Assembly: GCF_019915265.1 (NCBI RefSeq)
Contig: NZ_CP082780.1
Coordinates: forward strand, 744,001-808,000
DNA from: Bacillus aquiflavi
GTDB lineage: Bacteria; Bacillota; Bacilli; Bacillales; Cytobacillaceae
Direction: 5' to 3'
Length of the DNA: 64,000 bases
In this document: positions 45,755-56,021 of the stretch, piece after piece
How positions within the stretch are numbered: position 1 is the first letter of the stretch
Layout: each line of letters begins with the position of its first letter
Translations under genes and position numbers: made by a program
The notes under the pieces: generated by a model
Databases searched by the model: none
What the model saw: the letters and a program-made list of their open reading frames with translations, nothing else
What the model was told of the DNA's origin: nothing

Positions 45755-46576
45755 TTAGGAAAATATAACGACTAGTGTCCCGACAATAAAACAATAATAA
45801 GAGAAATATTTTAAGTTACCTTTAGCCATAATATTCATAAACCACTTTAAGGCAAAATATGTAGCAACTAAAGAAGCGATAAAAGCAACCGTATAAGGTA
45901 ATGCAAGTGTTGCAATATTAGGATCAGTTAACGTCTCTTTTAAACTTAAAATCATTCCGCCTGCACTTACAGGAATGTAGAGTAAGAATGAATATCGTAA
46001 TGCAGTTTCTTGCTTCATTCCTAGACCCATTGCCGCAACAATCGTTGCCCCCGAACGACTAATTCCTGGAATTAATGCGACTGCTTGTGCAAGACCGACA
46101 ATCACCGCATCTTTTAAAGATAAGTCAGTGTCATTTTTCCGTCCTCGTAAATTTCGGATGAGCCAAAGTGCAGCTCCAGTAATAAGCAATGAAATGCCGA
46201 CTGTTTTAATTGATGCCAATTTCTCACTTATAAAGTCTTCAAATAAAATTCCCAAAACTCCTGCAGGAATTGTACCGACAACTAAGTAAATGATAAAGTG
46301 AAAATCGCTTTTAGCAGCTGTATCTTTCGTTTTTATGTACGACAAGCCATTTTTGAGTAGTCTTATAATGTCTTCTCTATAAATAATTAAAACGGCTATT
46401 AACGATGCGCTATTTACAAGGAGAGCGAAGCTTACACCTTCAATTCCTACTCCAAGAAAATGTTGGACAAGTTCTAAATGTCCGCTTGAAGAAATAGGAA
46501 TTGGCTCTGTAAATCCTTGCAGAAGACCTAAAATTAAATATTTTAACAATAAAAAAATGTTCTCGGTTGTTTCCAC
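45755..46576 (-). CDS. uppP: Undecaprenyl-diphosphatase UppP (BacA)
   Basis: 273 residues, about eight membrane segments. It recycles the lipid carrier of cell-wall synthesis and gives bacitracin resistance. Signatures are [18 protein letters not shown] (about residues 17-34, the Q-G-x2-E-x3-(I/V)-SS-H motif) and [20 protein letters not shown] (P-G-x-S-R-S-G). Start: GTG 46576 has GGAGG 8 nt upstream. ATG 46582 is only 2 nt after GGAGG and TTG 46589 is part of that motif, so GTG is preferred. Monocistronic, convergent with argF. Confidence 0.91.
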   Translation of the reverse strand: METTENIFLLLKYLILGLLQGFTEPIPISSSGHLELVQHFLGVGIEGVSFALLVNSASLIAVLIIYREDIIRLLKNGLSYIKTKDTAAKSDFHFIIYLVVGTIPAGVLGILFEDFISEKLASIKTVGISLLITGAALWLIRNLRGRKNDTDLSLKDAVIVGLAQAVALIPGISRSGATIVAAMGLGMKQETALRYSFLLYIPVSAGGMILSLKETLTDPNIATLALPYTVAFIASLVATYFALKWFMNIMAKGNLKYFSYYCFIVGTLVVIFS

Positions 46577-46741
46577 ATACATATCCTCCAATTTTTGAAG
46601 TTTGAAGTAACTTATATAAGTTTAACAATAAAACTTTCAAATTTGCAAAGGAAATTCATTTTTTTAAATAAAATTTTATAATGAATAACAAAAAATTGGG
46701 AAATATAAAAAGACAATGTTTAAACTAAGGAGGGAGAAAAA

Positions 46742-46921
46742 ATCGGACAAAGCAGACAATTTCGGCCGGGGCAGAAAGCACCCAATAATGGAATATATGT
46801 TGAAATTGGTGAAACAGGAAGCATGGTGATGAATCCGAAAAAAGTAAAATTAACAGCAGGTGAATATTTTCCAGAAACGAGCAATGATGATCGCTATTGG
46901 ACATATCAAAGAAAACCTTAA
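46742..46921 (+). CDS. yjzC: YjzC family small protein with ATC in place of the start codon
   Basis: 59 codons ending TAA 46919-46921. The translation from the second codon is GQSRQFRPGQKAPNNGIYVE followed by IGETGSMVMNP and ending YWTYQRKP, a clear YjzC match in length and sequence. AAGGAGG (46728-46734) is 7 nt upstream of the codon that should be ATG, but it reads ATC (46742-46744). No other start is in frame before the conserved part. It may be a rare AUC start, a mutated start or a sequence error. Function of YjzC is unknown; the gene follows argF in B. subtilis as well. Confidence 0.78.
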   Translation: MGQSRQFRPGQKAPNNGIYVEIGETGSMVMNPKKVKLTAGEYFPETSNDDRYWTYQRKP

Positions 46922-46969
46922 AAAAGAAAGCTATTCAGCGAATTTATAAGTCAATCATTATTTCCTAAA

Positions 46970-47081
46970 AGACTACATGAATACGCCTGTCTGTCAAGGC
47001 ACGAAAGCACGAGGCGGAAGCGAACGGAAAACTTCCTACGAAAAGCAAGTAGCGAAGAACGTGAGCGCTTATTACCAGTCT
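46970..47081 (+). repeat. Interspersed ~120-bp repeat, copy 5
   Basis: 112 bp from AGACT to CCAGTCT with CACGAGGCGGAAGCGAACGG and AGCGAAGAACGTGAGCGCTT. It lies between yjzC and clpB, just before a small terminator. Confidence 0.72.
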
Positions 47082-47112
47082 AGCCATCCGATCGGATGGC
47101 TTTTACTTTTTT
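47081..47112 (+). terminator. Terminator between yjzC and clpB
   Basis: AGCCATCCGATCGGATGGCT, a self-complementary stem, then TTTACTTTTTT. It insulates clpB from upstream transcription. Confidence 0.75.
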
Positions 47113-47154
47113 CGATTCATGAATCGAGCGTGAGATGATCTCAGAAGTGGAGAC

Positions 47155-47208
47155 TTTACATATGGAAAAAATGACATATAATAAAGATAAAGGTCAAAGA
47201 TAGTCAAA
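47155..47208 (+). promoter_or_regulatory. clpB promoter with CtsR operator
   Basis: TTTACA (47155-47160), a 16-nt spacer, and TATAAT (47177-47182) form a sigma-A promoter. GGTCAAAGATAGTCAAA (47192-47208) fits the CtsR tandem heptad (RGTCAAANANRGTCAAA) at every position and covers the expected start point. Repression by CtsR and release on heat or protein stress follow from this. Confidence 0.85.
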
Positions 47209-47229
47209 TGATAGAGAGGGGGAATAAAC

Positions 47230-49833
47230 ATGGACTTTAACAAAATGACGGAAAAAATGCAAGCAGCTTTTATGAGCGCCCAATCGATTGCTGTTCGTTA
47301 TCAACACCAAGAGGTTGATGTTGATCATCTGTTTTTAGCATTGGTAGAGCAAGAGGGAAATTTAGTCACGTCTATGATAGAAAGATTGAATCTTTCCGCA
47401 GATAGATTCGTAAATGTATTAACTCAATCATTAAAGAAAAAGCCACAAGTATCGGGTGCGGGGATTGAGCATGGGAAGCTGTATATTACAGCAAAATTAC
47501 AGCGATTAATAGCAGCGGCTGAGATGGAGCTTAAACAATTTCAAGATGAGTATTTGTCGACTGAGCATGTACTGCTTGCACTTGTAAATAATCCGCGTGA
47601 ATTTTCTATTGCTACATTTTTTACAGAACATGACGTTAATAAAGAAAGGTTATTAAAAATAGTCAAAGACATTAGGGGGAACCAAAGGGTGACAACGCAA
47701 AATCCTGAAGTGACGTATGAAGCCTTAAAAAAATATGGGCGAGATTTAGTTGCGGAAGTAAAAGCAGGAAAACTTGATCCTGTGATCGGAAGAGATAGTG
47801 AAATTAGGAACGTTATTCGAATATTATCAAGGAAAACAAAAAATAATCCTGTATTAATTGGTGAACCTGGAGTCGGTAAAACAGCAATAGTCGAAGGATT
47901 AGCGCAAAGAATTGTTCGTAAAGATGTTCCGGAAGGCTTAAAGGATAAAACGATTTTTGCTCTTGATATGAGTTCATTAATTGCCGGCGCAAAATTCCGT
48001 GGTGAATTTGAAGAGCGGTTAAAGGCTGTATTAAATGAAATTAAAAAAAGTGAAGGTAAAATATTACTTTTTATTGATGAAATTCATACAATTGTTGGTG
48101 CTGGTAAAACTGAGGGAGCAATGGATGCTGGAAATATGTTAAAGCCAATGCTTGCAAGAGGAGAACTTCATTGTATTGGTGCAACAACTCTGGATGAACA
48201 TCGGAAATATATCGAAAAGGATCCTGCGCTTGAACGGAGATTTCAACAAGTACTTGTGCGTGAACCAGATGTTGAAGATACAATTTCTATTTTGCGTGGA
48301 TTAAAGGAACGATTTGAAATCCATCATGGAGTGAAAATTCATGATCGAGCTTTAGTATCAGCAGTAACGTTATCAAATCGTTATATTACTGAACGCTTTT
48401 TACCTGATAAGGCGATTGATCTTGTCGATGAGGCTTGCGCGATGATTCGCACAGAAATTGATTCAATGCCGTCTGAATTAGATGAAGTAACGCGGCGAGT
48501 GATGCAGCTTGAAATTGAAGAGGCTGCATTAAGAAAAGAAACAGACGAGTTAAGTATAGAACGGCTACAAGTGCTACAAAAGGAACTTGCTGAGCTTCGA
48601 GATAATGCAAGCACAATGAAAGCGATATGGCAACTTGAAAAGGAAGGAATTCAGCAAGTTAGAGAAAAACGAGAACAACTTGAAAAATTACGTCGTGAAT
48701 TAGAAACAGCAGAAAATGAATATGATTTAAATCGTGCCGCAGAACTTCGTCATGGAAGAATACCTGCTTTAAAAAAGGAATTAACTCAATTAGAGAATAA
48801 AATGAATCATCAACATAAAGAAAATCGGCTATTACGTGAAGAAGTAACAGAGGAAGAGATCGCTGATATTGTTGCTCGCTGGACGGGGATTCCAGTAACA
48901 AAGCTCATCGAAGGGGAACGAGAAAAACTATTGCGTTTAGAAAGTATATTGCAAGAACGTGTAATTGGACAACAGGAGGCAATCAAGCTTGTTTCAGATG
49001 CGGTTCTGCGTGCTAGAGCAGGGATAAAAGACCCTAATCGGCCAATCGGCTCCTTTATTTTTCTTGGACCGACAGGGGTAGGGAAAACGGAACTTGCTAA
49101 AACACTTGCGCAAGCTTTATTTGATAGCGAGGAACATATGATTCGGATCGATATGTCGGAATATATGGAAAAGCATTCTGTTTCAAGATTAATTGGTGCA
49201 CCGCCAGGATATGTTGGCTATGAAGAAGGTGGCCAATTAACAGAAGCAGTGAGAAGAAATCCATACTCTGTCATTTTATTAGATGAAATCGAAAAAGCCC
49301 ATCACGATGTATTTAATATTTTATTACAAATGCTTGATGATGGCAGAGTGACCGATTCTCAAGGACGAATCGTTGATTTTAAAAATACTGTTATTATTAT
49401 GACATCAAATATCGGTTCAGATGATTTACTTGAATACGCAACAAATAATGAAACAATCGCTTTAACAACAAAAGAAAAAGTAATTTCACGTTTACAAAGA
49501 CATTTTCGCCCAGAGTTTTTAAATAGAATTGACGAAATCATTTTATTTAAACCGTTAACACTAACAGACATAAAAGAAATCGTGATAAAATTAATGAAGG
49601 AATTGCAATCTAGACTTGAAGAAAAGCAAATTAAGCTAACGATTAGTGAAGAAGCGAAGGAAAATATCGCCAGAAATGGTTTTGATCCAGTATACGGTGC
49701 AAGACCTTTAAAACGCTATATTCAACGTAGTGTTGAGACAAAGCTAGCGAGGGCGATTATATCAGGGCAAGTGAGCAGTCTTAAGAAAGTAGAGATCATT
49801 TTGGAAAATGATCAATTGACTTTGCGAACATAA
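47230..49833 (+). CDS. clpB: ATP-dependent disaggregase ClpB
   Basis: 867 residues, normal for ClpB. Domains: Clp-N double repeat (1-145); AAA-1 with Walker A GEPGVGKT (about 211-218) and Walker [10 protein letters not shown]; the long coiled-coil middle domain (about 410-530, rich in Glu/Lys/Arg) that marks ClpB and is the DnaK contact; AAA-2 with GPTGVGKT (about 613-620); and a C-terminal [10 protein letters not shown] segment. It works with DnaK to pull proteins out of aggregates. A CtsR box controls it. B. subtilis lacks clpB, whereas other bacilli have it. Confidence 0.95.
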   Translation: MDFNKMTEKMQAAFMSAQSIAVRYQHQEVDVDHLFLALVEQEGNLVTSMIERLNLSADRFVNVLTQSLKKKPQVSGAGIEHGKLYITAKLQRLIAAAEMELKQFQDEYLSTEHVLLALVNNPREFSIATFFTEHDVNKERLLKIVKDIRGNQRVTTQNPEVTYEALKKYGRDLVAEVKAGKLDPVIGRDSEIRNVIRILSRKTKNNPVLIGEPGVGKTAIVEGLAQRIVRKDVPEGLKDKTIFALDMSSLIAGAKFRGEFEERLKAVLNEIKKSEGKILLFIDEIHTIVGAGKTEGAMDAGNMLKPMLARGELHCIGATTLDEHRKYIEKDPALERRFQQVLVREPDVEDTISILRGLKERFEIHHGVKIHDRALVSAVTLSNRYITERFLPDKAIDLVDEACAMIRTEIDSMPSELDEVTRRVMQLEIEEAALRKETDELSIERLQVLQKELAELRDNASTMKAIWQLEKEGIQQVREKREQLEKLRRELETAENEYDLNRAAELRHGRIPALKKELTQLENKMNHQHKENRLLREEVTEEEIADIVARWTGIPVTKLIEGEREKLLRLESILQERVIGQQEAIKLVSDAVLRARAGIKDPNRPIGSFIFLGPTGVGKTELAKTLAQALFDSEEHMIRIDMSEYMEKHSVSRLIGAPPGYVGYEEGGQLTEAVRRNPYSVILLDEIEKAHHDVFNILLQMLDDGRVTDSQGRIVDFKNTVIIMTSNIGSDDLLEYATNNETIALTTKEKVISRLQRHFRPEFLNRIDEIILFKPLTLTDIKEIVIKLMKELQSRLEEKQIKLTISEEAKENIARNGFDPVYGARPLKRYIQRSVETKLARAIISGQVSSLKKVEIILENDQLTLRT

Positions 49834-49875
49834 AGCACCTGTTTAGATAATGAAATTGGTCATATATAGTAAAAG

Positions 49876-49900
49876 CCCCCACTACAACATTCGGTGGGGG
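49876..49900 (+). terminator. Terminator of clpB
   Basis: CCCCCAC / GTGGGGG with an 11-nt loop. Only a short AT tail follows. The similar C-run/G-run at 49959-49968 may serve yjzD on the other strand. Confidence 0.6.
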
Positions 49901-49997
49901 ATTAACAGTCTTATAAGCCAGCTGGAACACTAACAATCAGTAGGAGCTAAAAAAAAACCCCCACTGATTGAAGTCATTTCCACAATCATTTTTCCAA

Positions 49998-50198
49998 TTA
50001 ATGAAGCCCTTCCTTTTCAGAAGGCCCATTCGGTAGTACAAGTGGAATGAAGAAAAGAATAAAACTTAATGCTATTCCTAAAATTGAACCTGATTTAAAA
50101 TCATAGGCAACGTTTGACATTGAAGAAACAACATATGTTAACAAATGAGAAAGAAGAAATGTCCAGAAAAAGGTCCAAAAGAAATGCACTATTCTCAC
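49998..50198 (-). CDS. yjzD: YjzD family membrane protein (DUF2929)
   Basis: 66 residues with two membrane helices (about 3-24 and 37-57) and the YjzD pattern: MRIVHFFWTFFWTFLLSHLL, then YVVSSMSNVAYDFKSGSIL. The C-terminus LPNGPSEKEGLH is soluble. Conserved in Bacillaceae, function unknown. Alone on the minus strand, divergent from yjaU. Confidence 0.87.
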   Translation of the reverse strand: MRIVHFFWTFFWTFLLSHLLTYVVSSMSNVAYDFKSGSILGIALSFILFFIPLVLPNGPSEKEGLH

Positions 50199-50371
50199 CT
50201 CTTGCTATTTAAAATCTTTTACTATCTTATCATACGGAAACAAAATAATAAATGAATTTTTATAAATTGTTGAAAACTATATGATAATAAGGCATATGTT
50301 AGGCAATACTCCATTCATTTTATGTGAAATATCATACATTATTAAGAATACATCAAAAAGGAGTTGCTAAT

Positions 50372-51100
50372 ATGGAGCACCGAAACTTCCAATTAGATAC
50401 TGAGTGGAGCATGATCCACTACCCTGAGAAGCCGACTGGTTTCGGTATCCTAATCATTGGTGATGAACGGCATTTTGTTGATGAACATACAAGCTTTTGG
50501 ATGCAAAACGAAGGGAAAATGGCAATTATTAATAAATTAAAAAAAGCAGGCTATACTATATTTTATTCGAATTTATATGGTAAAAATTGGGGTAATCAAA
50601 AAGCAGTCGATCTCGGAAAAAGACTTTATCAATATGTGATGCGCACTGAAATTTTAAATGAGAAAATTCATTTATTTGCTGAAGGAATGGGAGCACTAGT
50701 CGCTCTTGAGCTTATGAAAACGATGGAATCTAACATTCGCTCAGTTGTGCTTATAAACCCGATCTTATCTTTACAAAACCACTTGAAACAAGAGAAAGAT
50801 CATAAATTTTTTTATAAAAAATTATTAGAGGAAATCTCTTTTTCATATAAAAAAGATCGGAAGGATATTGAAAAAGAACTGTTTGAAAAGACACATGAAA
50901 CAACACTAAAAACTAAAATTCCAGTAAAAATGATTCAAATACTTTCTGGAAACAGGGCATATAGACAATCAGAGCTTTATCAGAAAATATTAAAAAACGA
51001 TCATTCATCTATATCTATTTGTCTCATTTTACCAGAGAAAAACGAAATCATTGGAAAAAAAATAATTGATTTTTTCAAAAGTTATGAACAGGTTTTATAG
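50372..51100 (+). CDS. yjaU: YjaU-like alpha/beta-hydrolase-fold protein
   Basis: 242 residues from ATG 50372 (AAAGGAG upstream), reading MEHRNFQLDTEWSMIHYPEK. AEGMGALVALELM (about 102-114) sits where an alpha/beta-hydrolase elbow G-x-S-x-G would be, but the nucleophile position holds Met (E-G-M-G-A), so ordinary serine hydrolysis is unlikely. RSVVLINPILSLQNHLKQEK follows as in such folds. Position and sequence correspond to B. subtilis YjaU; role unknown. Likely cotranscribed with yjaV. Confidence 0.72.
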   Translation: MEHRNFQLDTEWSMIHYPEKPTGFGILIIGDERHFVDEHTSFWMQNEGKMAIINKLKKAGYTIFYSNLYGKNWGNQKAVDLGKRLYQYVMRTEILNEKIHLFAEGMGALVALELMKTMESNIRSVVLINPILSLQNHLKQEKDHKFFYKKLLEEISFSYKKDRKDIEKELFEKTHETTLKTKIPVKMIQILSGNRAYRQSELYQKILKNDHSSISICLILPEKNEIIGKKIIDFFKSYEQVL

Positions 51101-51173
51101 TTTATTTTTTGAGCTATTATAATTGGCTTTGAATGTGCATACGATACATTACGAACATTCAGGGGGCGTTATA

Positions 51174-52013
51174 ATGGACAAGGCGATTATCATTGGAACT
51201 TACGAGTTTCTTGGCTTTGGAATTTGTCATAAACTGCTGCATGAAGGGATAGAGGTTATTGGTGTTCATGATGAGACAATCAATAGTAATCAATTTTTAG
51301 AAGAAAAAAGGCTTGAAATCGGAAGAAATGCTAATTTCCAAGAAGTCGCACTAAATGATTTAATGCAATCGTCGACTCTTTTTAGTGAAAGTATTATATA
51401 TATATCTTTTTATGATGCGTATATAAATCGTTTTCAAAAGAGAACACTATTTAATGCGATTAATAAATGGATAGAATATTCTCAAATAGATAAAGTAACA
51501 TATTCTTTCCTATTACCGATACAATATTTAAAAGACGAGGAAATGAATCAATTTTTAAATGAAATAGAGTCTCTTCATTTGCAAAGTATAAGACAAATAT
51601 TCTACTTGCCAACCATATATGGGCCGTGGCAGCCAGAAGTATTCCTTTTTCACCAAGGTCTAAAAAGGTCGGTGATTGCTAAGGAAAAACAAGGCTGGCA
51701 TTTATCAGAACGAGAATATATTTTTGATGCCTTATACGTAGAAGATGTTGTAACAGCGATTATCAAAGAAAACGAGAAACGTAAATCATGCTCGCTTATA
51801 TTAAAAAGCGAGTTAGAAGATAGCTGGTATAAATGCATCGAAGAAATATTTGCAGAGCATGATTGTTTCTTAAAAATAAAAAATAAGGAAAATAAGCAAC
51901 AGCTTATTTTAGAAGAAAATATCGTTAAAATTGTAAAGCAAATGACTCCAATTACGATCGGAATAAGAAAACAAAGAGAACTGCTTGAACGAATGATGAA
52001 CAGTATGATTTGA
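51174..52013 (+). CDS. yjaV: YjaV-like NAD-dependent epimerase-related protein
   Basis: 279 residues from ATG 51174 behind AGGGGGCG. MDKAIIIGTYEFLGFGICHK is a degenerate Rossmann start (G-x5-G-x-G). FYLPTIYGPWQPEVFLFHQG and YIFDALYVEDVVTAIIKENE are typical late segments of extended short-chain dehydrogenases. The Tyr-x3-Lys catalytic pair is not evident, so catalysis is uncertain. Synteny with B. subtilis yjaV. Confidence 0.7.
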   Translation: MDKAIIIGTYEFLGFGICHKLLHEGIEVIGVHDETINSNQFLEEKRLEIGRNANFQEVALNDLMQSSTLFSESIIYISFYDAYINRFQKRTLFNAINKWIEYSQIDKVTYSFLLPIQYLKDEEMNQFLNEIESLHLQSIRQIFYLPTIYGPWQPEVFLFHQGLKRSVIAKEKQGWHLSEREYIFDALYVEDVVTAIIKENEKRKSCSLILKSELEDSWYKCIEEIFAEHDCFLKIKNKENKQQLILEENIVKIVKQMTPITIGIRKQRELLERMMNSMI

Positions 52014-52147
52014 GAAAAGTGAAAATACTTCTTTTCAATCAACAAATCTAAGAGTAGAATAAAAGAGATTCTAGTATATCGCCTAAAACGATCGACATGG
52101 AGATGACAAAGACTTTTACCTAGGAAAAGGTAAAAAAGGAGATGTTT

Positions 52148-53113
52148 ATGTTTAAAGTGTTGTTGCGTTTTGGGGGAATTGTTGTCTGCCTTGTTTTATT
52201 AGCTAGCTGCGGACAATCTAGTTCAAACGGAAAATTAAAAAAGGTTGGTCTGTTAGTTCCTGAAACGATAAATGATCAAGTGTGGGGAACAATGGGCTAC
52301 AAAGGAATGCTGAAAATTCAATCGAAGTTTCATGTTGATGTATATTATAAAGAAGGAATACATTCTTTAGCAAGTGTAGAACGTGCCATAAAAGAATTTA
52401 ATCAAAAAGGTGTAAATTTAATTTTTGGCCACGGAAATGAATTTGCAACATATTTTAACGAACTAGCGAACGATTACCCCCATATACATTTTGTTAGTTT
52501 TAATGGAGATGCTGATCTCCCAAATACGACAAGTTTAAATTTTGAAGCATATTCAATGGGCTTTTTCGGCGGAATGGTAGCAGCCCATACAACAAAAACG
52601 AATAAGATCGGGATGATTGCCGCCTATAAATGGCAGCCGGAAATTGCCGGCTTTTTAAAGGGGGCGTCCTTTGAAAATCAAGATGTGAATGTTAAAATTG
52701 AATATGTTAACGGTTGGGATGATGATGAAAAGGCTTTACAACTACTTAAGCACCTTCTTGATGCAGATGTTGATGTTGTATATCCAGCAGGAGACGGATT
52801 CAATGTTCCAATTATCGAGACGCTAAAGGAGAAAGGTTTATACGCCATTGGGTATGTGTCAGATCAATCTGATTTAGGAGAGTCTACAGTGCTTATTAGT
52901 ACAGTTCAGCATGTTGATCTTCTTTATGAGCTTGTAGCAGAAAAGTTTAATCATGGTAAATTATCTAGTGGAACTTTAACTTTTGATTTTCAAGACGGAG
53001 TTATTTCGATGGGAGAATATAGCCCATTAATAGATGAAAAATTTCAAAAAAGATTGAACGAATATATAGACAATTATAAAAAAACAGGCAAGCTACCAAA
53101 TGAATATAAATAG
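52148..53113 (+). CDS. med: Med, BMP-family lipoprotein regulator of competence
   Basis: 321 residues. A lipoprotein signal peptide (FKVLLRFGGIVVCLVLLASC, lipobox L-A-S-C) precedes a periplasmic-binding-like BMP domain: KKVGLLVPETINDQVWGTMG, LIFGHGNEF, NKIGMIAAYKWQPEIAGFLK, GWDDDEKA. In B. subtilis Med promotes comK expression together with the following comZ. Here comZ is missing and a terminator comes next. I chose ATG 52148 (GGAG 6 nt upstream); ATG 52142 overlaps the ribosome-binding site. Confidence 0.86.
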   Translation: MFKVLLRFGGIVVCLVLLASCGQSSSNGKLKKVGLLVPETINDQVWGTMGYKGMLKIQSKFHVDVYYKEGIHSLASVERAIKEFNQKGVNLIFGHGNEFATYFNELANDYPHIHFVSFNGDADLPNTTSLNFEAYSMGFFGGMVAAHTTKTNKIGMIAAYKWQPEIAGFLKGASFENQDVNVKIEYVNGWDDDEKALQLLKHLLDADVDVVYPAGDGFNVPIIETLKEKGLYAIGYVSDQSDLGESTVLISTVQHVDLLYELVAEKFNHGKLSSGTLTFDFQDGVISMGEYSPLIDEKFQKRLNEYIDNYKKTGKLPNEYK

Positions 53114-53142
53114 ACAGCTGTCAAAAAAGCGACAGCTGTCTT
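53112..53142. terminator. Bidirectional terminator after med
   Basis: AGACAGCTGTC / GACAGCTGTCTT with an 8-nt A-rich loop and TTATTTTTGT tail. It also overlaps the end of the convergent small gene. Confidence 0.78.
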
Positions 53143-53395
53143 ATTTTTGTTTTAAAAACTTTTCAACAATAGGCGTTATTTTTTTAAAAAGAGGTTTGAA
53201 GCTTTCGACTGAATCCATTAATATTTCAACATTTTTCATTAATTCATCATAGTTCACATGGGCCATGAAATCTCCAAAAGAAGGTTTTTGTTTTTCGTGA
53301 TCATCAATTATTTTCTCCTTAAAATGAGTGCCTTTTCCAGAAAACATGAGCCGGGTAAAATGGTCTTCATGCTTTTCGTCGTTAACTGTATCCAT
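53141..53395 (-). CDS. Small conserved protein, possibly YjzB
   Basis: 84 residues, soluble and charged: MDTVNDEKHEDHFTRLMFSG at the N-terminus, DFMAHVNYDELMKNVEILMD in the middle, and FKPLFKKITPIVEKFLKQ at the C-terminus. ATG 53395 is preceded by AGAAAGAGGTGACAT. Helical, no membrane segment. Its place on the minus strand between med and fabH is where I recall yjzB in B. subtilis; the sequence family itself I cannot confirm. Confidence 0.6.
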   Translation of the reverse strand: MDTVNDEKHEDHFTRLMFSGKGTHFKEKIIDDHEKQKPSFGDFMAHVNYDELMKNVEILMDSVESFKPLFKKITPIVEKFLKQK

Positions 53396-53569
53396 CTATG
53401 TCACCTCTTTCTCACGATCTTTAATATTAAAATATGAAATAGAAGTAAAAACGTATAGACATTTTTTTAAAAAACAAAAGGCGATTAAGATGTTGACATC
53501 TTTTCTCTACAATTCGGGAAATGATTTCATCTTAAAAATGAATAGGGATTTTATTACACAAATTTTATA

Positions 53570-53618
53570 TTGAAAGAAATGAAAGATACTGCTAAAATTA
53601 GTACCAAGTCATAGTAAT
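53570..53618 (+). promoter_or_regulatory. fabH-fabF promoter with FapR-like operator
   Basis: TTGAAA (53570-53575), a 17-nt spacer and TAAAAT (53593-53598). ATTAGTACCAAGTCATAGTA (from 53597) overlaps the -10 and start point. Its left half ATTAGTACC is the FapR operator half-site. Control by FapR (released by malonyl-CoA) is known for this operon in bacilli. Confidence 0.65.
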
Positions 53619-53691
53619 TGATTATATGTTTAGGTGATATAAATATATGGGTAATGTCATTTAAAATAAAATGGATAAAGGGGATGTTAAC

Positions 53692-54624
53692 ATGAATGCT
53701 GGAATTATCGGAATTGGTCGGTATTTACCTAAAAAAATTGTGACAAATAAAGATTTAGAAAAAATAATGGATACGTCAGATGAATGGATTAAAACAAGAA
53801 CAGGAATCGAAGAAAGAAGAATTGCAGAGGATCACATTGATACGTCCCAGATGGCTTTTGAGGCAGCAGTGAAAGCTTTAGAAGATGCAAATATTTCCGC
53901 AGAGGAAATTGACTTAATTTTAGTAGCGACTGTAACGCCTGATCAGCCATTTCCAACAGTCTCCTGTATGTTGCAAGAAAAATTAGGAGCGAAAAAGGCA
54001 GCAGCAATGGATATAAGTGCGGCATGTTCCGGATTTATGTATGGGATGATTACAGCAAAACAGTTTATTGAATCGAACTCTTACAAGTACGTGTTAGTTA
54101 TCGGCGCAGAAAAGTTATCAAAAATTACAAATTGGGAAGATAGAAATACTGCTGTTTTATTTAGTGATGGATCAGGTGCTGTAGTAATGGGTCCAGTTTC
54201 TGAAGGAAGAGGGATTCTTTCATTTGAATTAGGCTCAGATGGTTCAGGCGGTAAATACTTGTACCAAGATGAGTATGTTAAAATGAATGGGCGTGAAGTT
54301 TTTAAGTTTGCTGTACGCCAAATGGGGGAAAGCTGTATAAATGTCCTTGAAAAAGCAGGTCTTACAAAAACGGATGTAGACTTTTTAGTTCCTCACCAAG
54401 CAAATATTCGGATTATGGAATCTGCTAGACAGCGACTTGAATTACCTGAAGAAAAAATGGCGAAAACAATTCATAAATATGGAAATAATTCTTCTGCTTC
54501 TATCCCAATTGCAATTGTAGAAGAATTAGAAACTGGTAAAATAAAAGATGACGATTTAATTGTTATGGTAGGTTTTGGTGGCGGTTTAACTTGGGGAGCG
54601 ATTGCAATTCGATGGGGGCGTTAA
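53692..54624 (+). CDS. fabH: 3-oxoacyl-ACP synthase III FabH
   Basis: 310 residues from ATG 53692 (AAAGGGGATG upstream). The catalytic triad is complete: Cys in [13 protein letters not shown] (about residue 112), His in [10 protein letters not shown] (about 240), and Asn in [14 protein letters not shown] (about 270). [15 protein letters not shown] near residue 33 is also characteristic. It starts fatty-acid chains by condensing acyl-CoA with malonyl-ACP. First gene of a two-gene operon with fabF. Confidence 0.95.
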   Translation: MNAGIIGIGRYLPKKIVTNKDLEKIMDTSDEWIKTRTGIEERRIAEDHIDTSQMAFEAAVKALEDANISAEEIDLILVATVTPDQPFPTVSCMLQEKLGAKKAAAMDISAACSGFMYGMITAKQFIESNSYKYVLVIGAEKLSKITNWEDRNTAVLFSDGSGAVVMGPVSEGRGILSFELGSDGSGGKYLYQDEYVKMNGREVFKFAVRQMGESCINVLEKAGLTKTDVDFLVPHQANIRIMESARQRLELPEEKMAKTIHKYGNNSSASIPIAIVEELETGKIKDDDLIVMVGFGGGLTWGAIAIRWGR

Positions 54625-54670
54625 CAAAACATTACAAATGACGAGAGAAAGATAAGGAGATGAATGAATC

Positions 54671-55912
54671 GTGAACAAGCGAAGGGTAGTCGTGACGGGA
54701 GTTGGGGCATTAACTCCCCTTGGAAATGATGCTGAAACATCTTGGAAAAATATTATTTCAGGGATTTCAGGAATCGGTCCGCTTACAAGAATTAATGCAG
54801 ACGATTTTCCAGCAAAAGTTGCTGCTGAATTAAAGGATTTTAACCCTGAGATGTTTATTGAACGAAAAGATGCTAGAAAAATGGATCGATTTACGCAATA
54901 TGCTGTAACTGCTGCACTTATGGCAGTACAAGATGCAAACTTAACGATTAATGAAACGAATGCACATCGTATCGGTGTATGGATTGGCTCAGGAATTGGA
55001 GGCATGGAAACATTTGAAAAACAATTTGAAACATTTCAAAAGCGTGGTTACCGAAGAGTCAGCCCATTTTTTGTCACGATGATGATTCCAGATATGGCAA
55101 CTGGGCAAGTGTCAATTTTCCTTGGTGCAAAAGGAGTTAACTCATGTACAGTCACTGCGTGTGCAACAGGGACAAATTCAATTGGTGATGCTTTTAAAGT
55201 GATCCAACGCGGTGATGCGGATGTCATGATAACAGGGGGAAGCGAAGCTCCGATTACAAAAATGGCGGTAGCGGGTTTTTGTGCTAATACTGCGTTATCA
55301 ACAAATCCCGATCCTAAAACAGCGAGCCGTCCTTTTGATAAAAATAGAAATGGGTTTGTCATGGGTGAAGGAGCCGGAATTCTTGTGTTAGAAGAGCTTG
55401 AACATGCTCTGTCAAGAGGAGCGAACATATATGCTGAAATCGTTGGTTATGGTTCGACTGGTGATGCATATCATATTACAGCACCAGCTCCAAATGGAGA
55501 AGGCGGTATGAGGGCAATGAAGCTTGCGATTGAAGATGGCGGTTTGAAACCAGAAGAGATTGATTATATTAATGCTCACGGAACAAGTACTGAGTACAAT
55601 GATAAATATGAAACAGCAGCGATTAAAGAAGTGTTTGGTGAGCACGCTTACAAACTTGCTGTAAGTTCAACAAAATCAATGACTGGTCATTTACTCGGTG
55701 CAGGCGGGGGAGTAGAAGCGATATTTACAATTTTTGCGATTAGGGATAGCATCTTACCTCCAACAATTAATTATGAGACACCTGATCCAGAATGTGATCT
55801 TGATTACGTACCAAACAAAGCACGTAAGAAAGAAATAAATGCAGCAATTAGCAATTCACTAGGTTTTGGTGGGCATAATGCAACAATTACTTTAAAAAAA
55901 TATATAAAATAA
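54671..55912 (+). CDS. fabF: 3-oxoacyl-ACP synthase II FabF
   Basis: 413 residues from GTG 54671 (AAGGAG upstream). Catalytic Cys in [12 protein letters not shown] (about 164), His in [12 protein letters not shown] (about 304) and His in [12 protein letters not shown] (about 340). [12 protein letters not shown] closes the active site near the C-terminus. It elongates acyl-ACP chains. 46 bp after fabH; likely one transcript. Confidence 0.95.
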   Translation: MNKRRVVVTGVGALTPLGNDAETSWKNIISGISGIGPLTRINADDFPAKVAAELKDFNPEMFIERKDARKMDRFTQYAVTAALMAVQDANLTINETNAHRIGVWIGSGIGGMETFEKQFETFQKRGYRRVSPFFVTMMIPDMATGQVSIFLGAKGVNSCTVTACATGTNSIGDAFKVIQRGDADVMITGGSEAPITKMAVAGFCANTALSTNPDPKTASRPFDKNRNGFVMGEGAGILVLEELEHALSRGANIYAEIVGYGSTGDAYHITAPAPNGEGGMRAMKLAIEDGGLKPEEIDYINAHGTSTEYNDKYETAAIKEVFGEHAYKLAVSSTKSMTGHLLGAGGGVEAIFTIFAIRDSILPPTINYETPDPECDLDYVPNKARKKEINAAISNSLGFGGHNATITLKKYIK

Positions 55913-55925
55913 TTCTTTTTCTGTG

Positions 55926-55957
55926 GCCGAACTATGAGCTTGTTCGGCTTATTTTTT
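55926..55957 (+). terminator. Terminator of fabHF
   Basis: GCCGAAC / GTTCGGC stem with a 9-nt loop and TTATTTTTTT tail. Confidence 0.82.
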
Positions 55958-56021
55958 TCTCACTTTTTCGGCACGTATTTCATAAACTATGAGAACATGC
56001 GTTGAAAAGAGGGGAGCTTTT

